NCBI GenBank assembly: GCA_023375785.1
Contig: SZWC01000510.1
Location: forward strand, 288,041-318,975
DNA from: Penium margaritaceum
Taxonomy: Eukaryota; Streptophyta; Zygnematophyceae; Desmidiales; Peniaceae
Length of the DNA stretch: 30,935 nt
Reading direction: 5' to 3'
The notes beneath the pieces are model-generated. The model worked only from the letters and a program-made list of their open reading frames with translations, made no database searches and was not told the DNA's origin. The translations under genes and the position numbers were made by a program. Of the stretch, positions 1-9,424 are shown piece after piece. Numbering within the stretch: position 1 is the first letter of the stretch; every line of letters begins with the position of its first letter.

Positions 1-1023
1 CCCCCCCCCCCCCCTTCCCAGCTGCTGTCGCCTGCTGAATTCCCGCCTACTCCCTCCTTCTGCAGTTTGTGTTGGTTGCTGATGCGATAGTCTTGACTGT
101 TCTTCCTTGACCATGCAGCAACCGCGTGGTGGACCTCATCACCCATGCTTCTACTGTGAACTGAGTTCTGCTTATGGACGGTTCATTTTTGAGAGGAAGA
201 AAATAGTAAGGGTTCTGTTTTGTGTTCGTCACTTTTAAAATCATGTATTCAAGGCAATCATGTATTCAAGGCAATGAACTTTGCCACAAAGCAATGAGCT
301 TTGCCACAAAGCAAGACCATAAACATGGAAGTGCAAAGAGCTTGGCCAAGGAAACTGTGGCCAGTAATGTGCAAGCTTGCGATACTGGATTCTCAAGAAG
401 CCATGTTAAGCTGAACTGTGTTTGAGGTGTTCACATGGTCAACTAATGTGAGGTTACAGCCTGTGCCTAATACTGATCATAACATAAACGTATGATCCAC
501 AGAAACAAATCTCTTGTTCTTCCTAGGCATGGGAAATCAAAGCTAATAACTCAGTAATTGAATGTGCGAAAACTGAGAAGAAATCATCGCTCCATGACAG
601 TTAACAGGAGATGGTAAAATTCATGCATGCGGACTGTAAAGTGAAAGGTCATGACCAAATCCTGGATATGTAGTGGAGCTTTGGAAAAAGGCATGTTGTA
701 CATTGCTGACAACGAATACTACGGGGATGTTCATGCAATCAGATGATAGACCAGTGTGGAAAGTGAAGGAAGAAGACATAAACCACACCCAGTTCTTCAA
801 CTTAAGACTGACATATCAAACTGTTGGGTAATTCAACATGACCCTGCTGTTGGTATTGTATGAGCATAATGAAATATTTACGTACTGCCATTGTGTTCAT
901 ATCACTTGTACAATCATAACTGTCTTCAAGGTGTTTTCTGCTCCTGATTGAAGAGATGAGCATGTGAGGAAGTGAGGGAGAGCTAGGAAAAACAGACACG
1001 CGCACTTGAAACCACACAATGGA
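1..1023. other. Non-coding flank, no gene recognised
   Basis: Begins with a run of 14 C, which may be a contig edge or the polypurine tract of an unseen element. The rest is AT-richer than the retroelements that follow. Only short open frames of 65-71 codons occur, with no recognisable domain and no codon bias that I can see. Apart from the tandem duplications at 241-314, I see nothing functional here. Confidence 0.6.
241..314. repeat. Two adjacent tandem duplications (17-bp and 20-bp units)
   Basis: A 17-bp unit beginning TCATGTATTC occurs at 241-257 and again at 258-274. It is followed directly by a 20-bp unit, TGARCTTTGCCACAAAGCAA, at 275-294 and 295-314 with one difference. Both units end in CAA. 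This looks like local replication slippage. Confidence 0.9.
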
Positions 1024-1028
1024 GGTAG
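1024..1028. repeat. Target-site duplication of copia 1, left copy (GGTAG)
   Basis: GGTAG lies directly before the TG of the left LTR and is repeated exactly at 10063-10067, after the CA that ends the right LTR. A 5-bp duplication is normal for Ty1/copia integration. It shows that the two LTRs belong to a single insertion. Confidence 0.93.
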
Positions 1029-1666
1029 TGAGAAATTGCTAGGAAGCTTCCTAACCTTGCTACTGCTGATGTGGCAACACTGTCCAGTCAGCTAGCGCAC
1101 TAGCAAGTGCAAGAAACAGCAAGGATCAGGCTAGGGAGACGCGCAAAGTCTCATAAGCTCCAATAGCTTAGTAATATAGAGAGGAATGACAACGTACAAG
1201 CACACAACATAAATACCTGCCGCGGCACACTGCGGGTGACGCACGCGGCAGTGTCACTTTGTCCTAAAACCGGCTCAAAACTACTATTTTGGCCGCAACT
1301 CTGCGCACAGGTATCCAAACGAAACACCGTCTGAACCTAGAGATGCAGAATCTCGAGCTGGACGCTACGACTGGTCACACACACAAGTCCGGCATCGATC
1401 GATGGACAGACAATGCAAAACATGCAAATCGGGCTTGAGAGCCAGTCCACTGAGAAAACTCTAGCGTCTGCAGAAAAACTGCAGAGCACCCCAGCAAGCA
1501 CCCGGGACGTCGTGGCAGCCGTCTGGCAGCTGCTGGTGGATGGATCCACCAACCGTCAGTGCTCCGGCGCCAGCAGGGCCCGCATCAGGGATCTGCACGA
1601 GCATGGACACGGCCGAGTGGTCACAGTAAGCTGTACAAATGGACGAAAACAACTCACATCACAACA
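1029..1666 (-). repeat. 3' LTR of copia 1
   Basis: This 638-bp copy aligns along its whole length with 9425-10062 and has the same TG...CA ends. In element orientation it starts TGTTGTGATG and ends TTTCTCA. It carries a TATTTATG box at 1208-1215 (minus strand) and a 14-bp perfect palindrome, TAGGAAGCTTCCTA, at 1040-1053 near the U5 end. Confidence 0.95.
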
Positions 1667-1680
1667 CTCCCCCATGACCC
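1667..1680 (-). other. Polypurine tract of copia 1
   Basis: On the minus strand this reads GGGTCATGGGGGAG and abuts the TGTTG of the 3' LTR. It is the expected RNase H-resistant primer for plus-strand DNA synthesis. The same 14 bases stand before the 3' LTR of copia 2 (22301-22314), which links the two lineages. Confidence 0.88.
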
Positions 1681-1764
1681 GATGGTACGCATGTCCATAC
1701 ACGTGCAGAACTGACACAGGTGCACAACAAGATGCTCAACAGTCCATGCTCACACACTCTACTC

Positions 1765-3507
1765 TCAGCCACTCTGAGGGAAGGGGCGTAGCCGGACAGA
1801 ACGAATGGCCACCATGAACTTTCCACGCGCAAGTGCCTTGGTCAAGAAGTCAGCCCGTTGCATGTCCGTGCCGACCCAGATGATGGAGATCACTTGTCGC
1901 TCCACAAGATCATGCACAAAGTGATGCTCAACAGCAATGTGCTTCGTGCGTGCATGAAACACACCAGAGTTCTCTGCAATGGCAAGAGCACTCTGGTTGT
2001 CACAGCGCAGAACGATACAAGGCACAGACTGACGCAACTCACAAAATAGACGCTGCAGCCACACCGCCTCAGCAGCCACAGCCCCCAGAACAACATACTC
2101 AACCTCTGATGAGCTACGTGGGATACATCCCTGCTTGCCCGTGCGCCACGACACAACGGTGCCACCACGCAGGAACACGTAGCCTGTCCGACTGCGCCCA
2201 TCAGGACTCCACGCCCAGTCACTGTCTGTGTAGCCGTCGACTACCACCGAACACTGTCGTCAAAAGCAGAGTCCGAGGTACGGCGTGGACACCACGTACC
2301 CCACCACTCGCATAGCCGCATGAAGGGCTCTCGCCCAAGGACATTGTGAAAACTGTGCAAGGATGTTGACGACAAAGGCAATGTCGGGTCAAGTGGTAGT
2401 GGCCAAGTACATCAAGGAGCCAATCAGGCGCAAGTACAGAGTCACGTCCACTATCCCCCCCAGGTCTGCGGGATCATCCACCTTCGGAGCATCCTTCCCG
2501 TCAGGTGTGATGGGGGTGGAGGCTGTAGGAACTGGTTGCTGACCCAGGAGGTCAGCAAACCGCTCCCCCACAACGTGGGCATAACGTGCCTGATGCAACA
2601 AGAGTGTCCGTCGCTGACGATCACGCACGATCTCCATCCCAAGAAACACAGCTGCTGGACCAAGGTCCTTCATCCTGTAGGCAACCTGGAGAACTGCCTT
2701 CGCCTCATTCACGGCCTCCATAAAAGGAGACGCAATCAGGAGGTCGTCCACGTAGACCAGGATGGCGATGAAGCTCTCAGCTGTCCGTCTAAGAAAGAGG
2801 GATGGGTCAGCGTCACTCTGTACGTAACCGGCACGTGTCAGTGTACCAGTGATCTCCAGGTTCCAGCACCTAGGTGATTGTTTCAGGCCGTACAAGACCT
2901 TGCGCAAGCGCCAGACCTTGTCACCGACCTCGAATCCAGGTGGCTGGACCATATAGATCTCCTCCTCTAAGGTGCCATGGAGGAATGCGTTGTTCACGTC
3001 CATCTGGTGTAGCTCCCAGTCGTGGTGAGAAACAACCCCGAACAGAGCGCGAGCGGTGGTCATGCGGCCAACGGGTGCAAATGTGTCAGTGAAATCTACT
3101 TCCTCAACCTGCGAGAACCGCTTGGCTGTCTAGCGAGCCTTGTAGCGATCCAGTCTTCCATCAGGCTTCACCTTCTTGTGAAAGACCCACTTGGCCTGTA
3201 CAGCCTTCCGCCCTGGCGGGAGGTCGACAAGCTCATAGACACCGTGCTCACCGATGGCTCTCAGCTCATCCTCACAAGCAGCACGCCACAGGTCTGCATC
3301 GTGAGCTGAGAGTGCCTCCTTCAACGTGCCTGGATCATGCATCGTCGAGGGAGTGCTCCGGGTGGCTAAGACACACGCCTCCGGACTCGGTCTGACCACG
3401 ACAAGGTCGGCTGTGGCATTGCAAGCGACCAAGAACTCTCGAGAGACCAACGCATGGCCGATAGGACATGCTGGGTGCACCTCAGTGTAGTCTGCCTGGA
3501 CATTCAA
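1765..3507 (-). pseudogene. Copia reverse transcriptase and RNase H (copia 1)
   Basis: This is the RT_2-type reverse transcriptase followed by Ty1-type RNase H. It starts near the HPACPIGHALVSRE segment typical of the copia IN-RT boundary and continues with DELRAIGEHGVYELVDLP. The catalytic aspartates are visible: QMDVNNAFLHG near 3000 and YVDD at 2743-2754, then VLYGLKQSPRCWN. The RNase H part (1765-2247) shows YTDSDWA, SSSEVEYVVLG, RCDNQSALAIAENS, RTKHIAVEHHFV and QRADFLTKAL. The frame is continuous but broken by TAG at 3130-3132 (inside KAR-x-AK), TGA at 2389-2391 (expected Arg in ATTTRPDIAF) and TGA at 2260-2262. It ends in TGA at 1765-1767, about 85 bp before the polypurine tract. Confidence 0.93.
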
Positions 3508-4284
3508 GCCAAGGGCCTTTGTGCCATGCTCACCACTCTGAACACTACAAGTCGGGCGTCTGGGCGCAGAGTCAGAAGTCCGCTAAGCCCTAGAGGCCAA
3601 TGGTCGAAGAGGACCACCGGGCTCGCGGGAGTAGCCCGATGTGGCGCTCACCTCAGGCTCCGGGGAAGGCTGCTCAGCCAAAGCCGTAGGGGACATGGGT
3701 ACATGCACAGGAGTGGGTGTGACAAAGGGGACTGACACTGGTACGGGATCAGGTGTGCCAAAGGGGACCGACACTGGTACGAGATCGGGTGTGCCAGAGG
3801 GGACCGACACTGGTACGAGATCGGGTGTGCCAGAGGGGTCTGACACCGGCACGGGATCAGGTGTGCCAGAGGGGACCGACACTGGTACGAGATCGGGTGT
3901 GCCAGAGGGGACCGACACTGGTACGAGATCGGGTGTGCCAGAGGGGTCTGACACCGGCACGGGATCAGGTGTGCCAGAGGGGACTGACGCTCGTACAGGA
4001 TCAGGTGTGGCATAAGGGACTCGCACAGGCACGAGATCGGGTGCACCAGAGGGGTCTGACACCGGCACGGGATCAGGTGTGCCAGAGGGTACTGATGAGG
4101 CTACTGGACCCACAGCCACGATGGCCGGATCGTCAGCAGCAGGAGACCGGACCACAGGTGAGGAGGCCCGGCCGGACCCATCCGAAGGACTAGACTCCCC
4201 CATCCGTCGTGGGGCCACACAAGTAGGAACGTGGTTGGCAGCCAGCGACAGAATGCTGGAGAAGTCACGGTAGGTGAGAGCCTA
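3508..4284 (-). pseudogene. Copia 1 integrase-to-RT linker, Pro/Val/Ser-rich
   Basis: This lies in the same reading frame as the flanking pol domains. After the integrase C-terminus (RHRIVESRDALFF) comes TAG at 4282-4284, then a low-complexity linker built mainly of 12-residue SGTPD-x-VPVS-type repeats. A second TAG lies at 3583-3585. Linkers of variable length between IN and RT are normal in copia polyproteins, but a linker made of eleven near-identical units is unusual. No catalytic motif is expected or seen. Confidence 0.75.
3693..4088 (-). repeat. 36-bp minisatellite inside copia 1 pol (about 11 units)
   Basis: About eleven 36-bp units each encode 12 residues, such as VPSGTPDLVPVS. Variants alternate between SDPSGTPDPVPV and SVPSGTPDLVPV, which suggests that a higher-order block of two or three units was duplicated. 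Because the unit is a multiple of three, copy-number change keeps the frame. Open frames on the plus strand here are shadows of the repeat. Confidence 0.92.
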
Positions 4285-5150
4285 AAAGAAGAGAGCATCT
4301 CGAGACTCGACAATGCGATGGCGAGCAGGATCCCAAAAATGCCAGGCCTTCGACCGCGGGGAGATGCCGAGGAAGGTACACATGCGTCCCCGAGGTGAGA
4401 CCTTAGACCCCTGCTGGTCCTCGGTGTACCAGACACAGGCGAGGGACCCCCAAACGCGAGCAAGACGGAGATCAGCACGATGGCCGAACCACAACTCGTA
4501 TGTCGTGACATGGTCTGGAAGTGGACCATGCGGCAAGCGGTTCCATACCCTCGTCATGTAGGAGATGCCCTCAAAGGCAAAGGACTCCGGTAGACCGCAC
4601 TCAGACTGCATAGTGCGAACCGCATCCTCCATGGTGCGGTTCCAACGATCAGACACACCGTTCTGCTATGGTGTAGCAGGGGTGGAAAGTTGGTGAAAGA
4701 TACCGTGCTTGGCAAAGTAGGCATCCATCTCGCCTAAGAACTCACCACCACGATATGAGCGGAATGTGTGTAGGGTGTGACGAGACTGACGCTCAGCCAT
4801 CACAAGCCACAGGCGGACCGCCAATGCGGCATCGCTCTTGTGGCGGAGGCTGTAGACCCACCGCATCCGGGTGAAGTCATCAGTCAGGGTGAGAACATAT
4901 CGACCCTGATCAGAGAGGGACCCGACTAGGAGAGGACCGAGGAGGTCCGAGTGGACCAACTCTAGTGGGCGCAGTGCTGGGAGGAGGAGTCAGGATAAGA
5001 GCAGCGATGCATCTTATCCTGGGCACAAAAAAGACAGTCGGTCTTGGGCGGCTTCTCAAAAGAAGCTTCGTCAAGACCGAGGGCTGGCCGAGTGCGAATG
5101 AGCTTGGACACAGTGTCCGAGCTCACATGGCAGAGGCGACGATGTAACAA
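4285..5150 (-). pseudogene. Copia integrase (copia 1), zinc finger and core
   Basis: The N-terminal zinc-binding part is LLHRRLCHVSSDTVSKL followed by DCLFCAQDK (H...H and C-x2-C), at about 5045-5160. A frameshift near 4985 leads into the rve core: LVHSDLLGPL supplies the first catalytic Asp. Next come YVLTLTDDFTRMRW, FRSYRGGEF and QNGVSDRWNRTM. Two catalytic positions are altered. The Asp usual in RSD-x-GGEF is Tyr, and the Glu usual in NGVAER is Asp. TAG at 4666-4668 stands where TPQQNG has Gln. The C-terminal part (LPHGPLPDHVTTYELWFG, MCTFLGISPRSKAWHFWDP) is typical of copia IN. This copy was probably unable to integrate. Confidence 0.9.
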
Positions 5151-5614
5151 GCGCTGGTGCTCAGGGGAGAGAACACCAGTACGAAGGAGAGAGGTGGAGA
5201 AGAAACAGGAGTGCGACGAGACACACGATACAGGTCATCAATAACAGAGGCACGAAGCACGATGGCACGTGTGTCAAGAGCAGTCACTGTGGCAGAGTCA
5301 GCAGAGTGCTCAACAGTGAGACCCATCCTGGTGCATGCACGAACAGAGAGCAGGCTGAGCTCAAGAGCACGGACAAAGAGCACATCAGAAACGTACAAGG
5401 GGCCAGATGGACCATCAAACCACACAACTCCAACTCCCTGCACAGACAACGACTGACCAGATCCTGTGCAAACAGACCCAACGGACGCAACAGGTGCGAG
5501 CACAACAAAGTCACTACGACGACAGGTCATGTGATGGGTGGCCCCAGAGTCAATAATCCAGGTGCCGCCGGGCTCACGACCAGTCGTCGACACTGAGCAA
5601 CGTGCACAAAACAC
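5123..5614 (-). pseudogene. Copia aspartic protease (copia 1)
   Basis: WIIDSGATHHMT at residues 19-30 of this frame is the retrotransposon aspartic protease active site (D-S-G-A, Asp codon near 5550). It is followed by the hydrophobic strand pattern of the family (VQGVGVVWF, YVSDVLFVRAL, LLSVRACTRMGLTVEHS). The protease matures the Gag-Pol polyprotein. Its frame is -1 relative to gag upstream, and a further frameshift near 5155 leads into integrase. The gag frame stays open past the protease start, but I see no clear slippery heptamer, so I read the shift as decay. The active-site residues are intact. Confidence 0.88.
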
Positions 5615-5670
5615 TCTGCCTCTGGTGGATGCTCAGCAGAGGACTCGGGACAACGATGAACAACACGGAT

Positions 5671-8454
5671 CTATGACTCGTTTTGCCAGTCGGTACTGTC
5701 AGGTCCATCCTCATCGCAAGCCAACATTGCTCCACCACAAGCATCATCACGAGCAACAGACGCAGTAAGACAAGCTGTGTCGGGACCACTCAGCTGTGAC
5801 AACATAATCGCACCTCCTTGAGTACGAAGTGCCAGCAGCTGATGAAGCTCCACGATCGTGCGATCATGAGGGTCCACATCACCGCTGCCGCTTGATGAAA
5901 CGGATGCGTCTGCTGCACTCGTGGTCACGGCGCGCCCAGTCCGTGTGTCACTTGAGGAGATCCGCTGCGTGTGCACCGCCTGAAGGCCGCGCATGATCCG
6001 AGTCCAGTCAAGGGACTGCTCAGACTCCGTGTAGCAGTGAGCGCCTCCACAGTTGTAGCAATGGACAGAACGTCCACTGCCACTACTCGCCGGCTGCTGC
6101 TGCTGCTATTGCTACTGTCCCTTCCCACGTCGCTTCTTCCCCTTCTTCCCCTGTGCGGCCGCTGCAACGCCCTGAGTGTGGCCACTCGGGATAGAGGAGG
6201 AGGAGGAGGAAGTGGTTGAGGTGGGACTGGTGAGCAGGGACAGAGGCATAGGAGNTGCTCAGACTCCGTGTAGCAGTGAGCGCCTCCACAGTTGTAGCAA
6301 TGGACAGAACGTCCACTGCCACTACTCGCCGGCTGCTGCTGCTGCTATTGCTACTGTCCCTTCCCACGTCGCTTTTTCCCCTTCTTCCCCTGTGCGGCCG
6401 CTGCAACGCCCTGAGTGTGGCCACTCGGGATAGAGGAGGAGGAGGAGGAAGTGGTTGAGGTGGGACTGGTGAGCAGGGACAGAGGCATAGGAGGGGTCGC
6501 AGTCACTGCTGCAACAAGTGGACTCTGCTGATGGGCGATGGCAGCCTCATGAGCCGATGTGGCCCGGATGAAGTAGCGATGGGCCCAAGGAAGCAACCGT
6601 AGTGACTCTGAGAACTCAGAGAGAGCCACATGATCGAAGCCCGTAAAAAGCTTCACGTGGTCCAAATGCGTCCCCATCATGATGGTGTCGAGTGTCCACA
6701 ACTGCATCCCGCCACCGGTCCCAAGGCGCGTGTAAAGGCGCATCGCGCGCCTCTAGTAGTCAGCTGCACGCTCTGTGGGACCCTGACGGAGGGAGTGAAA
6801 CTCACGTAGTCGGGCCGCCCTCGTGGCATGGGTCTGCGCAGCGAGAAGTGTGAGGGCCAGCTCCCAGCCCTGACACGGATCTGCTCCAGTCCCGGTCCGG
6901 GTCTCACCGAGAAAGGGTCGGAAGTTGACCACAGTCTCTCGCGACATAGTGTAGAGGAGACCTCGCATCGCTCTCGCTGCTATCTGGACCTGGTGAGCGT
7001 NCACTCGTGGTCACGGCGCGCCCAGTCCGTGTGTCACTTGAGGAGATCCGCTGCGTGTGCACCGCCTGAAGGCCGCGCATGATCCGAGTCCAGTCAAGGG
7101 ACTGCTCAGACTCCGTGTAGCAGTGAGCGCCTCCACAGTTGTAGCAATGGACAGAACGTCCACTGCCACTACTCGCCGGCTGCTGCTGCTGCTATTGCTA
7201 CTGTCCCTTCCCACGTCGCTTCTTCCCCTTCTTCCCCTGTGCGGCCGCTGCAACGCCCTGAGTGTGGCCACTCGGGATAGAGGAGGAGGAGGAGGAAGTG
7301 GTTGAGGTGGGACTGGTGAGCAGGGACAGAGGCATAGGAGGGGTCGCAGTCACTGCTGCAACAAGTGGACTCTGCTGATGGGCGATGGCAGCCTCATGAG
7401 CCGATGTGGCCCGGATGAAGTAGCGATGGGCCCAAGGAAGCAACCGTAGTGACTCTGAGAACTCAGAGAGAGCCACATGATCGAAGCCCGTAAAAAGCTT
7501 CACGTGGTCCAAATGCGTCCCCATCATGATGGTGTCGAGTGTCCACAACTGCATCCCGCCACCGGTCCCAAGGCGCGTGTAAAGGCGCATCGCGCGCCTC
7601 TAGTAGTCAGCTGCACGCTCTGTGGGACCCTGACGGAGGGAGTGAAACTCACGTAGTCGGGCCGCCCTCGTGGCATGGGTCTGCGCAGCGAGAAGTGTGA
7701 GGGCCAGCTCCCAGCCCTGACACGGATCTGCTCCAGTCCCGGTCCGGGTCTCACCGAGAAAGGGTCGGAAGTTGACCACAGTCTCTCGCGACATAGTGTA
7801 GAGGAGACCTCGCATCGCTCTCGCTGCTATCTGGACCTGGTGAGCGTCGCGGGTCTGGTACTGGCTGTGGTAGTAGGGCCAGACACCCTCGGAATCGGCC
7901 CACACCTGAAACAAGGTCTCCCAGCAATCGAAGCCCTCGTCACTATCGTAACGGGGTGGAGGTGTCTCAAAGTCCTTCGGTCGCCGCTCTGTGGGGAGGG
8001 CGACCTTTGGCTCGGGAGACGGTGGACGGGGTATGGGGAGCCCATCAGTGAGAGAAATGCCACCAAAGCTGAACGTTGCTGAACGACGTGGCTGATCCTG
8101 ACGGCGAGAAGGTGGCAGAGTGGGAGGTTGTGATCCCAAATGTAACTCACGGATGCGCTCCTCAAGCAGAGGAATCTCGTGCTCGCGTGAGTCATCCTCA
8201 ATCTCCTCCTCATCCCAAGTGTCCACCTATGATGAGTGATGCTGAGGTCGCGGCACTGTGTAGGGTGTAGATTGCCGAGCAGATGGTGCAGCTCCAGTAG
8301 ATCCTCCAGGTGGATACTATGAAGCCATCGAACGACCCCGCAGTAACTCCGTGATCTCCTGCAACACGTCGGACTGCCTCTGCTGCTGGCGGCACATCTC
8401 GTCCTACGACCGACGAAGCTCGTTGATCATACGGGACTGCGACCGCTGACTCAT
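5671..8454 (-). pseudogene. Copia gag (copia 1), interrupted and duplicated by the assembly
   Basis: I start it at the ATG at 8452-8454, the first in the gag frame after the leader (MSQRSQSRMINELRRS). An acidic stretch (DTWDEEEIEDD) precedes the conserved core KDFETPPPRYDSDEGF-x-CWETLF, which has a clear counterpart in copia 2 (RDFETPPPQF...WETRF). A Ser-rich tail and a basic GKKGKKRRGKGQ segment lead to CYNCGGAHCYTE, a zinc-knuckle-like motif one residue short of C-x2-C-x4-H-x4-C. In-frame TAGs lie at 8404, 8317, 8227, 7600, 7198, 7192 and 5671 (lowest coordinate of each). Two fall inside a poly-Gln run. Coordinates include about 1.09 kb of assembly duplication. Confidence 0.82.
5916..7848. 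other. Assembly duplication at two single-N joins inside copia 1 gag
   Basis: Single N bases stand at 6255 and 7001. Sequence after the first N repeats that starting at 6017 (offset 239). Sequence after the second repeats that starting at 5916 (offset 1,086) and runs past both earlier segments. The copies are nearly identical; one difference is CTTCTT versus CTTTTT near 6372. Deleting 5916-7001 restores a continuous gag, so overlapping contig ends were joined without merging. Confidence 0.9.
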
Positions 8455-8629
8455 AATGCCCAAAGAGGAGGAAGAGGGGTCAACAAGCCCTTTGTCCTAG
8501 TCACGGACCGGCGCCATCGCAATGCTCAATATGGGGCCGAACACAAAAAATGCTCGAAACAAGAAACTGACAGCATTTCTCGAAGAGTTAAAAAGTCTAG
8601 AAAAATTGACATTTTGACCCCAAAACTGC

Positions 8630-8658
8630 TGACGTCAGCACAGTCTATGATGACGTCA
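8630..8658. promoter_or_regulatory. Two TGACGTCA palindromes (bZIP/CRE-type sites)
   Basis: Perfect TGACGTCA octamers occur at 8630-8637 and 8651-8658, each followed by GC, with 21 bp between starts. The octamer is a known binding site for bZIP factors. A role in element transcription is inference, because the sites lie in the leader and not in U3. Confidence 0.45.
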
Positions 8659-8663
8659 GCGTT

Positions 8664-8708
8664 TTTTACGCTAGCATAGAAAAGCTAACAGTTTTTGCTA
8701 GCGTAAAA
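8664..8708. repeat. 13-bp inverted repeat in the copia 1 leader
   Basis: TTTTACGCTAGCA at 8664-8676 is matched exactly by its reverse complement at 8696-8708, across a 19-nt spacer. In RNA it would form a stem-loop. Such structures can serve in genomic RNA packaging, but no function can be assigned from sequence. Confidence 0.75.
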
Positions 8709-8869
8709 GAACGCCAGCGTTTTTTTTTGAGGTCACGCGAACCCTGCGTGACTGGTGGGAGTGACCTCATCACCCCCTGCTCGCGGCTGCGTAGGGGCTA
8801 CGCAGGCCTACGCAATGCCACGTAGGCCTGCGCAGTGCTGCACAGTTTCTGCGTAGCTGCTTAGCACTG

Positions 8870-9140
8870 CTGTGTAGCAGCAGTGCTGTGCAAGCTCGCG
8901 GCTGCTGCTACGACGGATCTGCTACTACGCTGCTGTAGCCGCTGCCGCTGCTGCAATGCTGCTGGTGCCGCTATTGCTGCTATCGCTGTAGCAGGTGCAA
9001 TGTTGCTGCTGTGCTGCTGCTGCTTTGCTGCTGCTGCTGCGCTGTTGGTGTTGCTCACGGTTGCTGATGCCGTTGCAGCTGCAAGGTGTGCCGCCGCTGC
9101 GTGCTGCCACTGCTCGCAGCCGCCGCCGCAAGCTCCTGCT
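8870..9140. repeat. GCT/CTG-rich low-complexity tract
   Basis: Imperfect GCTGCT and TGCTGC triplets dominate, interrupted by GTAGCA and GCCGCC variants. All three frames look open in places because of the composition. No protein is called. Confidence 0.8.
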
Positions 9141-9412
9141 ACGAGCTGCTACTCCCCCCTTTTTTTGTGTTTACAGGCTGGCAGCCAGACACGACTGCTG
9201 CTGCCACCCGGTGGTGCTACTGCTGGCCGGCGTGGCTGCTGGATCTCGTCACTGCCGGAACTCCACTTGGTACGGTGGTGGCGATTGCGTGGTGACGTCG
9301 CTGCTGCTAACGTCGGTTGCGACGGGTCCCAGGATGTGACGGCGGCAGTGACTCTCACTACTGCTGCCTGTGCTGCGTCTCTGTGGTGCAGCTCAGCGAG
9401 AGGGGTCTCGCT

Positions 9413-9424
9413 GCTCTGATACCA
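9413..9424 (-). other. Primer-binding site of copia 1 (initiator tRNA-Met)
   Basis: On the minus strand this reads TGGTATCAGAGC, directly after the TCA that ends the 5' LTR. It is the exact complement of the CCA-bearing 3' end of plant-type initiator tRNA-Met and the standard primer site of plant copia elements. Confidence 0.93.

Larger units (their letters stand above)
8455..9412 (-). other. Untranslated leader of copia 1
   Basis: About 0.96 kb between the primer site and the first gag ATG, where packaging and dimerisation signals are expected. The part at 8563-8740 carries paired TGACGTCA sites and an inverted repeat. The part at 8870-9140 is dominated by GCTGCT-type triplets. Long Ala/Leu/Cys-rich open frames on the plus strand here are by-products of that composition. 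Confidence 0.7.

Noticed and set aside
47..425. Small ORFs at the window start
   Set aside because: They are 65-67 codons with no motif, and the plus-strand one contains the two tandem duplications, which argues against coding.
3693..4088. CRISPR-like array
   Set aside because: The units are directly contiguous with no unique spacers and encode an in-frame peptide repeat in a eukaryotic retroelement.
3641..4193. Long plus-strand ORFs over the pol linker
   Set aside because: They are shadows of the 36-bp repeat, whose antisense frames also lack stops. The minus frame is continuous with integrase and RT.
5500..5690. Programmed -1 frameshift between gag and protease in copia 1
   Set aside because: The frames do overlap, but I see no clear slippery heptamer followed by a structure. 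Other frameshifts in the same element are plainly decay. In the chromovirus the gag and protease frames do not overlap at all.
5916..7848. Biological triplication of the gag region
   Set aside because: Each repeat boundary is a single N and the copies are almost identical, so contig-end overlap is the simpler explanation.
8883..9419. 178-codon plus-strand ORF rich in Ala, Cys and Leu
   Set aside because: It comes from GCT/TGC triplet composition inside the copia 1 leader. Several frames on both strands are equally open and none has a domain.
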